Source of the DNA: Phycisphaera sp.
GTDB taxonomy: Bacteria; Planctomycetota; Phycisphaerae; Phycisphaerales; Phycisphaeraceae
DNA: 64,000 nt
Assembly: GCA_016125215.1 (NCBI GenBank)
Contig: WGMF01000008.1
Location: 50,681-114,680, forward strand
Direction of reading: 5' to 3'
Shown: positions 15,245 to 23,924 of the stretch, in pieces
Layout of the letters: each line of letters begins with the position of its first letter
Position numbering within the stretch: position 1 is the stretch's first letter
The notes under the pieces: generated by a model
Databases searched by the model: none
Seen by the model: the letters and a program-made list of their open reading frames with translations, nothing else
Told to the model about the DNA's origin: nothing
Program-made: the position numbers and the translations under genes

Positions 15245-18200
15245 TTAGAGGTTTTCGACCACCCAGCCGCCGTTGTTTGTCACGCTGTCGATCTTATCCC
15301 GGCCGGCCAGAACGCAGACACTCGACACGCCCGCGTTGAAGACTTTGTCGCCCGCCTGACGGACCGTGTCAGCCTCGAGCGAAAGAAGCCTGTGTCGATA
15401 AGTTGTTCGGAGTTCGGCTGTGGATCGCGCCAGGTGACGCGACAGCGCCACCGACGCGGCGCTGGGCGGGCGGATGGGGGCGTCGAGTGTCTTGACCGTG
15501 CCGATGATCGCGCTGCGCATCGCGTCAGGGGAGAGGTCCATCTCGCGCTGGACGTGACCGTGCAGGCGGTCGTAGACCGCGAGGGTCTGGGCGACGTGCG
15601 GGTCGCGGTAGCTTGCAAGCGAGAAGGTGCGCGTGGTGGTGTCGAGGCTGGCCTTGCAGCCGTACGCCCCGCCCTTGACGCGGACCTGTTCCCAGAGGTA
15701 GCCGTAGGAGAGCTGAACGCTGAGCATGTGCAGCGCGGGGGCAAGCGGGTCGCTGACACCGACGCCGGGGTGCGACCGCGCGACGAAGGCGACCTGGGCC
15801 GAGGCGGTCAGCGCTTCGGGCGGGAGGGGGTGGCCGTTGCGGTGGGGTTCTTCGATCAGCGTGGCCACGGGATTCACGCTGGTACGGGGCATGCGTGCGA
15901 GGAATTGTTTGATCCTCTTGATGTTTGTGTCGTGGCCGACGAAGCTTGCGGTGAGGCGGGCACCGGAGCGGAGGTAGTCGCGGATTTGCGCGAGTTTTTC
16001 GGTGATTTCGCGTCTCTGGTCGAAGTGGTCGGCCAGGTCGTCGTGGAGGCGCAGCTGCCTGATCCCGCCGAGGCGTTGCCTGCGCTGCGCGACCGTGCTG
16101 AGTCGGCGTGCCGCGTGTCCGCCTGCAAAGCCTGACCCGCCGGGGACGATGCCCGAGCGCAGGGCGATGCGGTCCTGCTTGATGACATCGTGCATCCGCG
16201 CGAGGTCGTCGAGGTCGCCCTCTAACAACCTGTCGTGTACGAGGTCGAGCATGTCGGGGAGCTTGGCGTCGAGCGCGCTGGCCCAGATACGCAGGCTCTG
16301 TTCGACGGAGTTCGAGCCGTCGTGGACGAGGCCGACGCTCAGCGACGCGGAGACCCCGCCCGCGCAGCCGGCCTGCCGTTTGGCCAGCGTCGCGTAGTCC
16401 TGACCGGCCGCGCCCATCTGGGTGAGCAGCGAGGTATAGAGCGGCAGGTAGTCGAAGAGTCCGTCGTCCAGGCCCGAGAGGTCAAAGGCCAGCGTGAGAT
16501 AGTTCAGGCCGTTGGAGAACATGTCGGTGACGAGCAGTTCGTGGCCGTGCGCCAGGGTGAGGGTCGTGTCGAGTTCGACGGGATCGGGGGGCACGTCTTC
16601 GAGTTGGAGTCTGGGCAGCGTGGCCAGCGCTTCGGGGGTGTTGGGCGCGGACTGCATGGCGTCGAGCTGCGCCGCTTTGTCTGCCAGAGCCCGGTATTGC
16701 TCGTCGGTCAGATCGGAAGCGATCCGGTCGAGGCGGGCTTGTTCTTCTTTTGCTTTACGCGCAGCGTATTGCCTGTCGGGCGTGTAGACGAAGGTGGCAC
16801 GGTGGGGGTTGTCGAGGAGCCAGCGCTGGATGAGCGATTCGAGGTAGCGAGGTTCGTCAGCCAGGCGGGTCTTGAACGCGGCGAGTTGTTCATCGAGGCG
16901 CAGGGGGCTAAGCGGGTCGGTGTCGTAGAGCCAGGCGTGGGTGACCCGACCCATCATGCGCAGCGCGTAGCTCGACCCGATCTCACGCGCCGCGATCTCG
17001 TAGCGGTGGATGGCGGAGGCGACGGCTTGGGGTTCCAGGCCCTGTGTAACAAGTTGTTTGAGTGTGTCGAAGACAAGCTTTTCGATGGCGTCCGCGCGTT
17101 CGGGGCGTGTGCCCTTGAGGCCGACGGTGAAGTAGGTGTCGCGGTGGTTGTCGCCGTAGCCCGAGCCGGTGAGTTCCTGACCGAGCTTCGAGTCGATCAG
17201 GGCCTTTCGCATGGGCGAGCCGCTGTGTCCGAGCAGGACGGACTCGAGGATGTTCATGGCCAGCGTGGTGGCTTCGTCGGTGGCGTCGTTGGTCAGCCAG
17301 CTCATTGCGACGGCGGCGCGGTCCCGCGGGTCTTCGTGTTCGCCGATGGGGTAGGTGCGTTCAAACTTCCGTGGCGTGTCCCAGCGCGGCTGGGGTGCGA
17401 TGGACGAGTCGACCGTGATGCGGGTGAACTTAGAGAGACAGACACGGTCGAGGAACTCGAGTTGTTTGGCGGTATCGATGCGGCCGAAGAGGAAGATGCG
17501 GGCATTGGCGGGGTGGTAGTAGCGTTTGTGGTAGGCGATGAAGTTTTGGTAGGTCAGGTCGGGAATGGCTTCGGGCTTGCCACCGGATTCGTAGCCGTAG
17601 GCGTTGTCGGGGCACAGGGCACGGGAGACATCACGCCCGAGCAGGGCGGAGAGTTCACTGAAGACACCCTTCATTTCGTTGAAGACGATCCCCCGGAAGG
17701 TTAACCCCCGGATATTTAACCCCCTGAAGGTTGAGGCGTGGGGGGGCGATCCCACCCCTGGACGGGGTGGGCTTTGCAATGGACTGGGTGGGCGTTCGTT
17801 GTTTGAAACTTCCGGGGGGGCAAGGTGGCAGCCCTCCTGTTGGAAGTGTTTTTCGTCGAGGCGTGGGAAGAACACAGCGTCGCAGTAGACGGAGGCGAGG
17901 TTGAAGAAGTCTTTTTCGCTGCTGCTGGCACAGGGGTAGACGGTGTAGTCAGAGCCGGTCATCGCGTTGAGGAAGGTGGCGAGGCTGGTGCGGAGCAGTT
18001 CGACGAAGGGGTCTTTGACGGGGTAGCGCTTCGAGCCGCAGAGCACGGTGTGTTCGAGGATGTGGGTCAGGCCGGTGTCGTCGGGGGGCGGCGTGCGCAG
18101 GGCGATGGCGAGCAGGCACTCGGGGTCGTCGCAGTGCAGGTGCAGGACGCGGGCGCCGGAGCGGTCGTGTTCACACTCGATGGCGGTGGCGCGTTGCGTG

Positions 18201-18262
18201 GGGAGCGGCGTGACGCGCGTGACGGTAAAGCCGTGGATTTTGGTGTTAGGGGTGGGAGGCAT
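15245..18262 (-). CDS. M16C metalloprotease (presequence protease/insulinase family)
   Basis: 1005-residue zinc peptidase of the M16C group (PreP-like). The inverted zinc motif HxxEH is intact at 67-71 (HILEH), in THILEHTVLCGS. FNEMKGVFSE follows, and the C-terminal half carries the second M16 domain with RVKGGAYGC near the end. Size matches the PreP family. Residues about 149-188 are unusual: a Pro/Ser-rich insert plus a 5-residue repeat (FRGLN, IRGLT, FRGIV) encoded by an inserted repeat element that keeps the frame, so the gene is not broken. No signal peptide is visible, so it may act on peptides in the cytosol. The start MPPTPNTK is chosen because the DNA upstream is repetitive. Confidence 0.9.
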   Translation of the reverse strand: MPPTPNTKIHGFTVTRVTPLPTQRATAIECEHDRSGARVLHLHCDDPECLLAIALRTPPPDDTGLTHILEHTVLCGSKRYPVKDPFVELLRTSLATFLNAMTGSDYTVYPCASSSEKDFFNLASVYCDAVFFPRLDEKHFQQEGCHLAPPEVSNNERPPSPLQSPPRPGVGSPPHASTFRGLNIRGLTFRGIVFNEMKGVFSELSALLGRDVSRALCPDNAYGYESGGKPEAIPDLTYQNFIAYHKRYYHPANARIFLFGRIDTAKQLEFLDRVCLSKFTRITVDSSIAPQPRWDTPRKFERTYPIGEHEDPRDRAAVAMSWLTNDATDEATTLAMNILESVLLGHSGSPMRKALIDSKLGQELTGSGYGDNHRDTYFTVGLKGTRPERADAIEKLVFDTLKQLVTQGLEPQAVASAIHRYEIAAREIGSSYALRMMGRVTHAWLYDTDPLSPLRLDEQLAAFKTRLADEPRYLESLIQRWLLDNPHRATFVYTPDRQYAARKAKEEQARLDRIASDLTDEQYRALADKAAQLDAMQSAPNTPEALATLPRLQLEDVPPDPVELDTTLTLAHGHELLVTDMFSNGLNYLTLAFDLSGLDDGLFDYLPLYTSLLTQMGAAGQDYATLAKRQAGCAGGVSASLSVGLVHDGSNSVEQSLRIWASALDAKLPDMLDLVHDRLLEGDLDDLARMHDVIKQDRIALRSGIVPGGSGFAGGHAARRLSTVAQRRQRLGGIRQLRLHDDLADHFDQRREITEKLAQIRDYLRSGARLTASFVGHDTNIKRIKQFLARMPRTSVNPVATLIEEPHRNGHPLPPEALTASAQVAFVARSHPGVGVSDPLAPALHMLSVQLSYGYLWEQVRVKGGAYGCKASLDTTTRTFSLASYRDPHVAQTLAVYDRLHGHVQREMDLSPDAMRSAIIGTVKTLDAPIRPPSAASVALSRHLARSTAELRTTYRHRLLSLEADTVRQAGDKVFNAGVSSVCVLAGRDKIDSVTNNGGWVVENL
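17690..17818. other. In-frame repeat element inside the M16C protease gene
   Basis: About 129 bp bounded by CCCCCGGAAG (17690-17699) and the inverted CTTCCGGGGG (17809-17818). Inside are three 15-bp copies of the motif-like unit, and an 8-bp hairpin CCCACCCC / GGGGTGGG (17751-17758, 17764-17771) with loop TGGAC, followed by GCTTTGCA. The same hairpin plan occurs between genes at 6780 and 10735. It adds about 40 residues to the protein between two conserved blocks. Confidence 0.7.
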
Positions 18263-18270
18263 AGGAAGAA

Positions 18271-18367
18271 GTGGCCGAGTGGTCGAGTGGCCAAGTGGCC
18301 GAGTTGGGGGGAAAAGATCAGGGGACATCATGCCTTCGCACTGGGCCACTCGGCCACTTGGCCACTA
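18271..18367. repeat. Inverted short-period repeat, GTGGCCGAG family
   Basis: The left arm (18271-18305) repeats GTGGCCGAGT / GGTCGAGTGG / CCAAGTGGCC, and the right arm (18340-18367) repeats GGCCACTCGGCCACTTGGCC in inverted sense. The right arm reaches the stop codon of the phosphoglycerate mutase gene. It has the same arm-spacer-arm plan as the GCCAAG and GCAGAT families, but with another unit. Confidence 0.7.
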
Positions 18368-20053
18368 CTCTTCATGCAGCAGGCTCTTGCCCGTCATCGC
18401 GTCGGGCTGGGGCAGGTCCATCATCTGCAGGAGTGTCGGGGCAAGGTCAGCCAGGCAGCCGCCGGTGCGGAGTTTTTCGCACGGGTTGACCGGGTCGCCG
18501 GTGGCCATGTCTTTGAGTTTGGGGTTAACCAGAATGCACTCCACATCGTAGGTCGTGTGCGCGGTGTGGGGGGCGTTGGTCTGGGGGTCGAACATCTGCT
18601 CGGCGTTGCCGTGGTCAGCGGTGACGATGAGCGCCCCACCCTTGTCCAGAACGGCGTCGACGATCTGCCCGACGCAGCCGTCCACGGTTTGGACCGCCTT
18701 GATCGCGGCGTCGAGCTTACCCGTGTGGCCGACCATGTCGCCGTTGGCAAAGTTGACGAGGATGAAATCGGGCGGCGCGTCTTTGTTCACCTGTTCGAGG
18801 ACGAGGCGTGTGATCTCGTGGGCGCTCATCTCGGGTTGAAGGTCGTACGTGGCGACCTTGGGCGACTGCGCCATCGCGCGGGCCTCGCCGTCGAACGGTT
18901 CTTCACGATAGTCGTTGAAGAAGAACGTCACGTGCGGGAACTTCTCCGTCTCGGCGCAGCGGAACTGCGTCAGGCCCAGCGCGGAGACGTGCTGGCCCAT
19001 GATGTCTTTCATCTTGCCCGGCTTGGGGTAGGCGACCTTCACCGGCAGGCCCTGCTCATACGCGGTCAATGTCACGTAAGTCACGAGCAGCTTCCGGGGG
19101 CGGTCGAAGCCTTTTTTCCCGGTGTCTGGCGAGGGGGCGACGTTGGCCCAGTCAGCATCGGGGAAGGTGAAGGCGCGGGTGATCTCGCGCGGCCGGTCGC
19201 CGCGGTAGTTGTAAAAAAGGATCGTGTCGCCGTCGGTGATGCGGTGTTGCAGCGCCGCGTCGATGGAGTCGCCGATCATGGTGGGGACGATAAACTCGTC
19301 GCCGGCCTGCGAGTCGTTGGTCGGGTGGTCGTAGTAGTTCTGGATCGCCTCGGCTGCGGTCTTGGCCCAGGGCAGTTCGAGCTTGCGTGCGTGCGAGCCG
19401 GTCATGCAGGCGTAGGCTTTCTCGACGCGCTCCCAGCGGTTGTCGCGGTCCATGGCGTAGTAGCGTCCGCAGATGCTGGCAATGCGCCCGACGCCGAGCT
19501 CTTTGCACTTGTCTTCGATCTGTTGGACAAAGCCCTTTCCGGTGAAGGGGCCGGTGTCGCGGCCGTCGGTGAACAGGTGCAGCGCGACGCGCTCGCCCGA
19601 AAGCCCCTCGCGCTTGCACAGCTCAAGACAGGCATACAGGTGCGTCATCAAACCGTGCACGCCGGCGTCGGAGGCAATGCCCAGGAGGTGGACGTACCGC
19701 CCGGAGGCCTTGGCGTTGCGCACCGCATCGACGAGCGTCTTGTTCTCGAAGAACCCGCCGGTGCGGATGTCCTTGGTGATGCGGACGGACTCTTGGTCGA
19801 CGACGCGGCCGGCCCCGATGTTCTGGTGGCCCACTTCGCTGTTGCCCATCGTGCCCTCGGGCAAGCCGACGTCCTCGCCGGAGGTGTGGATGAGCGTCCA
19901 GGGGTATGCCTTGAGCAGCGCATCGCAGCGCGGCGTGTGGGCGAGCTTGACCGCGTTGAACTTGTCGTGCTCGGGGTGGGGGTTTCGACCCCAGCCGTCA
20001 CGGACAATGATGACCCCCGGAAGGACAGCACCGGGCCGACAGGAAGATTTCAC
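18365..20053 (-). CDS. gpmI: 2,3-bisphosphoglycerate-independent phosphoglycerate mutase
   Basis: 562-residue enzyme of glycolysis and gluconeogenesis that interconverts 3- and 2-phosphoglycerate with two Mn ions. Seen: DGWG at 19-22, the phospho-acceptor Ser 72 in TMGNSEVGH, HLFTDGRDTGP, the metal motif TADHGNAEQM, and HTTYDVECILV near the end. Length is slightly above the usual 510 residues. The start is GTG with a good AAGGAG site 8 nt upstream; ATG is not available nearby. Cytosolic. The N-terminus and an inner region each carry one CTTCCGGGGG copy (20014, 19091), read in two different frames. Confidence 0.95.
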   Translation of the reverse strand: MKSSCRPGAVLPGVIIVRDGWGRNPHPEHDKFNAVKLAHTPRCDALLKAYPWTLIHTSGEDVGLPEGTMGNSEVGHQNIGAGRVVDQESVRITKDIRTGGFFENKTLVDAVRNAKASGRYVHLLGIASDAGVHGLMTHLYACLELCKREGLSGERVALHLFTDGRDTGPFTGKGFVQQIEDKCKELGVGRIASICGRYYAMDRDNRWERVEKAYACMTGSHARKLELPWAKTAAEAIQNYYDHPTNDSQAGDEFIVPTMIGDSIDAALQHRITDGDTILFYNYRGDRPREITRAFTFPDADWANVAPSPDTGKKGFDRPRKLLVTYVTLTAYEQGLPVKVAYPKPGKMKDIMGQHVSALGLTQFRCAETEKFPHVTFFFNDYREEPFDGEARAMAQSPKVATYDLQPEMSAHEITRLVLEQVNKDAPPDFILVNFANGDMVGHTGKLDAAIKAVQTVDGCVGQIVDAVLDKGGALIVTADHGNAEQMFDPQTNAPHTAHTTYDVECILVNPKLKDMATGDPVNPCEKLRTGGCLADLAPTLLQMMDLPQPDAMTGKSLLHEE

Positions 20054-20127
20054 GTTTAACTCCTTAACGGGATAAAGCCGAGTCCGTGATTGTAGAACAT
20101 CGTGAGGTGCGTTGCGACGCGGCGCGA

Positions 20128-20133
20128 TAGGAT
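20128..20133 (+). promoter_or_regulatory. -10 box TAGGAT, 7 nt before the ATG
   Basis: TAGGAT ends 7 nt before the ATG at 20141. The GGAG between them is too close to the start codon to be a useful ribosome site, which favours a leaderless message. Confidence 0.45.
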
Positions 20134-20140
20134 CGGAGCC

Positions 20141-20911
20141 ATGGCACGCACGGACAAAGCCAGTTGCCTCCAGTGCGGTTACCTGTTGCGCGGGCTGCCC
20201 GACAAGGGCCAGTGCCCCGAGTGTGGCGAGAAGTACAACACGTTCAGTGGGGAAAACATCGCCGACGCCACCACCGCGGGGATACGGTCACAGAAAATCG
20301 AACGCAAGCTGGCGACCTATTCCTTCGGTTGTGCCGCGGCGTTTTTCGTGGTGTGCACCGGCGTGACCGCGTACCTCGGCTCCGAGCCGGGCGTGTGGAT
20401 CGGCACGTTCCTCCTGCTGGTATGCGCGCTGGGCACGGTGGCGAGCAAGCTCAGTGAAACCGATCACGACTGGCAGGCCGCAGCCGACCGTGAACGCATC
20501 CGTGAGCGACAACGGCTGGCGATGGCGGCGCAGGCGGCACAGATCGGCCCGCGTTCATCACCCGTGCTCTCGAAGCAACCGGTGCCCTATCTCTGCGACC
20601 GCTGCGGGCAGACGCTGCCGGTGGAGCTCATCAAGGGCCGGTGCCCCTCGTGCGGGAGGGATTTTGATAAGGGCCGATCCATCGGCATCAAGATCGAGCT
20701 GACGCTTCAGGACAAACTCGAAATCCGCATACGGCGGTTCCGGTTGGCACTGGTGGTTGCGCTCGTGCTGGTGATGCTGGTGTTGCTTGCGGTGCTGGTG
20801 TTGTACGTGCGTGGCGTGTGGGCGCTGGTGTGGTCGGGGGCGCTGCTGGCGTTAACGGGCGCGCTCTACCTGGCGACGAGGATTCACGTGGTGAAAAATG
20901 AGGAGGTCTAA
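20141..20911 (+). CDS. Double zinc-ribbon membrane protein, function unknown
   Basis: 256 residues. An N-terminal zinc ribbon uses Cys 9, 12, 25 and 28 (CLQCGYLL...CPECGEKY). A membrane hairpin follows (about 58-100), then a second CxxC/CxxC ribbon (CDRCGQTL...CPSCGRDF near 151-170) and a final pair of membrane helices (about 200-225 and 228-248). The CxxCGYxLRGLP start is a pattern I associate with planctomycete membrane proteins of unknown role. The start is set at MARTDK because of the promoter-like box just upstream. No partner genes nearby. Confidence 0.75.
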   Translation: MARTDKASCLQCGYLLRGLPDKGQCPECGEKYNTFSGENIADATTAGIRSQKIERKLATYSFGCAAAFFVVCTGVTAYLGSEPGVWIGTFLLLVCALGTVASKLSETDHDWQAAADRERIRERQRLAMAAQAAQIGPRSSPVLSKQPVPYLCDRCGQTLPVELIKGRCPSCGRDFDKGRSIGIKIELTLQDKLEIRIRRFRLALVVALVLVMLVLLAVLVLYVRGVWALVWSGALLALTGALYLATRIHVVKNEEV

Positions 20912-20947
20912 CAGGACGCTGCGCATCGCCCCTAAACGAAAGATTCA

Positions 20948-20991
20948 ACACCAGTCACCAGTCACCAGTCACCAGTCACCACTCACCATTC
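20948..20991. repeat. CACCAGT repeat tract
   Basis: Five near-perfect 7-nt units (CACCAGT, then CACCACT and CACCATT) lie between two convergent genes. The same units occur at 1664-1706 and 11218-11243. Confidence 0.75.
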
Positions 20992-21300
20992 TCACATCTC
21001 CACCGCGACCCTGCCGGCTTCGACGCGGATGGGGTAGACGCGCATGGGCACGTCGTCGTCGAAGTCGAGATTGCGGCCGTCTTCGATGCTGAAGGTGTAG
21101 CCGTGGAACGGGCAGATGATGCGCTTGCCTTCGAGGGTGCCCTCGTTGAGGGGCATGCCCGCGTGTGGGCACATGTCGAGGAAAGCGTGGAGCCTGCCGT
21201 CGGTGTGGACGACACAGATGGGGGTCTTGCCGACGTTCACGCACTTGCGTTCGCCCTCGGGGAAGTCGCCGACCGGTCCGATCTCGTGCCACTGGCTCAT
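20992..21300 (-). CDS. Rieske [2Fe-2S] ferredoxin-like protein
   Basis: 102-residue stand-alone Rieske protein. The two cluster boxes are intact: CPHAG with Cys 44 and His 46, and CPFHG with Cys 63 and His 66. Their spacing matches NirD-like and dioxygenase ferredoxin-type Rieske proteins. It has no signal peptide or membrane anchor, so it is a cytosolic electron carrier. No oxygenase or nitrite reductase gene is nearby, so the partner is unknown. The start MSQWHEIG is the first Met that leaves a standard-length domain. Confidence 0.9.
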   Translation of the reverse strand: MSQWHEIGPVGDFPEGERKCVNVGKTPICVVHTDGRLHAFLDMCPHAGMPLNEGTLEGKRIICPFHGYTFSIEDGRNLDFDDDVPMRVYPIRVEAGRVAVEM

Positions 21301-21333
21301 GGGGGTGCTCGCTTGAGTTGCCGTTGGGGATGC

Positions 21334-21339
21334 TAGGAT
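21334..21339 (+). promoter_or_regulatory. -10 box TAGGAT, 6 nt before the ATG
   Basis: TAGGAT ends 6 nt before the ATG at 21346. A leaderless start is likely, although the AGGGG just before the ATG lies too close to serve as a normal ribosome site. Confidence 0.45.
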
Positions 21340-21345
21340 CAGGGG

Positions 21346-22227
21346 ATGGACGCGAAGAAGTCTAGCCGATATGCGGTGATGGTGACAGAGCACGCGGAGC
21401 GGGCCTTGGAGCGCGTGCCGGGGTGGGGCACGGTGTACGATTCAAACCTGGCGTTTGTGCTGCCGGCCGGGGCGTTGCTGTTGCGTGACGATGTTTCGCA
21501 CCACGCGGCGCTGGGGGCTGTGTTCAAGCGGTTGATCACCGAGGGCAATCCGGCGCCCGGCAATCCCTTCAACAAACACGCCCGGGCAATCTATCACCCA
21601 CTCGTGGTGCACGTGGCGTTGCGTGCTTTTGCGCTGCGTTACGAGACGCTGCCGGTGTCGGTGTGGGGGGTCTGTGAAGACGCGCTGCCCGCGCTGGTGG
21701 AGCCGATGCGTGGGATCGAGGAATTTACCGACGCACCGCCACACCCGGAAGTGACCGACCTCGTGCTCTGGGAGGCTTTGTGTCTTTACGAACAAGCCAG
21801 GCTTGCTGCGCGGGATATCGACAGCGAATGGATCACCGCGGTGGTGCATCAGGCCATTTCACAGCCCGGCCCGGGCGGCTCGCTGCACGCGATGCAAAAC
21901 ACGGACAGCTCGGATGTCTCGCTGGATGCGTGGACCTACCGCGAGCTTTGCGCCCTGCAAGCCCTGTGGCGATTAGCCACCCTCACCGGTGAAGGCACCT
22001 GGCTCAAGCGTGCCCGGGAAGCTGCGCATTACCACGTGCAAAACACCCAGCCCGACCACACGACCACCCAGCCCTGGGCGCTGGCCGCGTTCCTCTTCGA
22101 CGACTCCACCGCCCCCTTCGGCGAACAACAACTCCACGACGCCACCACCCAAGCGGGCATGTCGGACGACATCGGCGTCACGGCTCTCTTGCTCTGCGAC
22201 GCGGCGGAGACACTGCACGGGGATTAA
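21346..22227 (+). CDS. Hypothetical helical protein (293 aa)
   Basis: 293-residue cytosolic protein, mostly helical, with His-rich and aromatic positions (DVSHHAALGAV, HARAIYHPLVVHVALRAF, AREAAHYHVQNTQPDH). The second half (AWTYRELCALQALWRLA) resembles the alpha/alpha-barrel helices of some planctomycete proteins, but I see no known catalytic motif. The start is supported by a box TAGGAT 6 nt upstream. It diverges from the Rieske gene with a 45-bp gap, so the two may share a regulatory region. Function unknown. Confidence 0.65.
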   Translation: MDAKKSSRYAVMVTEHAERALERVPGWGTVYDSNLAFVLPAGALLLRDDVSHHAALGAVFKRLITEGNPAPGNPFNKHARAIYHPLVVHVALRAFALRYETLPVSVWGVCEDALPALVEPMRGIEEFTDAPPHPEVTDLVLWEALCLYEQARLAARDIDSEWITAVVHQAISQPGPGGSLHAMQNTDSSDVSLDAWTYRELCALQALWRLATLTGEGTWLKRAREAAHYHVQNTQPDHTTTQPWALAAFLFDDSTAPFGEQQLHDATTQAGMSDDIGVTALLLCDAAETLHGD

Positions 22228-22452
22228 CCGCCAAGTCGCCAAGGACGCCAAGAGAGGCAGTGAAGCCATCCGCAGATGACGCAGATGAGAACACAACGAA
22301 TAGGTTTGCGAGTTAATTTTGCAATCGATTACCGGTGGTCGCGTGCTCATGAATGGTAGACAGACGATTCGCAGTCTTCTTATCTACGTCATCTGCGGAT
22401 ATGTTTGCTCTCTGTCTTTTTCTGCCTTGGCGACCTTGGCGTCTTGGCGGTA
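22226..22452. repeat. Nested inverted repeat: GCCAAG arms outside, GCAGAT arms inside
   Basis: Outer arms at 22226-22256 (CCGCCAAGTC, GCCAAGGAC, GCCAAGAGA) and 22421-22452 (CCTTGGCGA, CCTTGGCGT, CTTGGCGG). Inner arms at 22268-22287 (CCGCAGATGACGCAGATGA) and 22383-22400 (TACGTCATCTGCGGAT). It fills the space between the convergent hypothetical gene and argC. Confidence 0.85.
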
Positions 22453-22457
22453 ATTTC

Positions 22458-23531
22458 CTAAAGAAGCCCAGTGGTCTCGTCCAGCCCGAACACGAGGTTC
22501 ATGTTCTGGATCGCCTGGCCCGACGCGCCCTTGACCATGTTGTCCAGTGCCGCAAAGACCACGATGGTCTTCGTGTTGCCCGTGGTCACGACCCGCGCGG
22601 TCACGTCGCAGAAGTTCGTGTCACGCACGTGCTTCACATTCGGCAGCTCCGTCCGCACACGCACGAAAGGCTCGTCGTCATACGCCTCCTCGAACGCATC
22701 GAACACCGCCTCCTCGGTGATGTCCTCCTGCGTCGGCTGCAGGTAGATCGTTTCGAGGATGCCCTGGTCGATAGGCAACAGGTGCGGCACGAAGAGCACG
22801 CTCAGCGCTTCAGGCGTGGGCGGTTGCGCCGCGTCTTGAATCGACCCCATCACGGTGCGCAGCGTCTGCTCGATCTCCGGCTGATGCCTGTGCCCGCCGA
22901 TCTTGCCGTACGCGCCGTAGGCCTCGTTCTGCTCGGGAAAGTGCAGGTGTGGCGCGGGGGTCTTGCCTGCGCCGGTCACGCCCGAGGCGGCGTTGATGAG
23001 GATCGGCGAGGTCTTGATGAGCTGCGCGTGCAAGAGCGGCGCGATCGCGATCGCCGCGGTCGTCGGGTAACAACCGGGGTTGGCAATCAGCTTCGCCCCC
23101 GGGATGTATTTACGGAACAGCTCCGGCAAACCATAGATTGCGTGATCGAGATTGCCCGGGTCCTCGTGCGGGTGGTCATACACCTTGTGATACAGTTCGG
23201 CGCTGGCCAACCGGTAGTCCGCCGAGAGGTCGATCACCGTCAGCCCCGCGTCGAGCAGGCCCGGCACATAAGCCATAGCCGCCCGGTGCGGCAGCCCGAG
23301 AAACACCACGTCCGCTTCCCTCGCAATCGCCTTCGGGTCGATCGGCCGACACTGCAGCTTCCGCTCCGGCAAACGCCCCAGCAGCGACGGGAAAACTTCC
23401 GCCATGTTCGGTAGCGCGTCGCGGTGTGATGCGAGATACGCCAGATCCGCCCCGGGGTGCTGTGCCAGGAGCTTGATGAGGTGATACCCCGTGTACCCCG
23501 TCGGTCCCACAATAGCGGCGCGGATCGTCAT
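22458..23531 (-). CDS. argC: N-acetyl-gamma-glutamyl-phosphate reductase
   Basis: 357 residues. Third step of arginine synthesis: reduction of N-acetylglutamyl phosphate to the semialdehyde with NADPH. It has the N-terminal dinucleotide motif GPTGYTGYHL (9-18), the catalytic Cys 154 in NPGCYPTT, and VSFLPH-type region LFVPHLLPIDQG. Length fits the ArgC type 1 family. The start MTIRAAIVG is the natural one; on the minus strand TACAAC lies 7 nt upstream, matching the leaderless pattern seen elsewhere. No other arg genes are in the window. Confidence 0.95.
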   Translation of the reverse strand: MTIRAAIVGPTGYTGYHLIKLLAQHPGADLAYLASHRDALPNMAEVFPSLLGRLPERKLQCRPIDPKAIAREADVVFLGLPHRAAMAYVPGLLDAGLTVIDLSADYRLASAELYHKVYDHPHEDPGNLDHAIYGLPELFRKYIPGAKLIANPGCYPTTAAIAIAPLLHAQLIKTSPILINAASGVTGAGKTPAPHLHFPEQNEAYGAYGKIGGHRHQPEIEQTLRTVMGSIQDAAQPPTPEALSVLFVPHLLPIDQGILETIYLQPTQEDITEEAVFDAFEEAYDDEPFVRVRTELPNVKHVRDTNFCDVTARVVTTGNTKTIVVFAALDNMVKGASGQAIQNMNLVFGLDETTGLL

Positions 23532-23924
23532 GGCGATAGTTGTAGAACCCCCCCCCGGAATAATCAACCCCGGGCCATAACCAACCCGGAGCACCCAGCC
23601 ATAAGACGCAGCGGAATGAGACCGGGATAAAGAGAAGAACATTTCACGCCAAGCCCGCCAAGCGATCCCGATGAATTCGAGCGATCAAGGAACATGGCCA
23701 ATCCAGAAAGAATTGGCTGAGTGTCGAGTCGGCTCTTCGCGATGTCCTGAATCTCTTGGCGTACTTGGCGTACTTGGCGCACTTGGCGTGAACCACCCCG
23801 GCCCTGACCCGGGTTTTGCCCAATAGTTTTCACCTTGTTTGAGGCACTGCCCCGGCACGACACCGCCATACCGGCTAAAATCACACGATTACTCTCGTCA
23901 CCCCTCCGCAACGGGAACGACACC
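23532..23924. other. Divergent intergenic region between argC and mqnC with an inverted repeat
   Basis: 393 bp. Most of it is an inverted repeat of the GCCAAG family: left arm 23643-23664 (CACGCCAAGCCCGCCAAGCG), right arm 23752-23793 (four TTGGCGTA/TTGGCGCA units). TAAAAT at 23875-23880 may be the -10 box for mqnC. The C9GG run at 23550 is near the argC start. I see no gene in it. Confidence 0.65.

Noticed and set aside
15245..18262. M16C gene as a pseudogene
   Set aside because: The inserted element keeps the frame, the HxxEH zinc site and both M16 halves are intact, and there is no stop codon.
17825..20059. 744-codon plus-strand frame opposite gpmI and the M16C gene
   Set aside because: It spans two clearly identified minus-strand genes and has no recognisable domain.
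22226..22452. CRISPR array
   Set aside because: The repeated units are 8-10 bp without spacers of constant length, and the second half is inverted. No cas genes are present.
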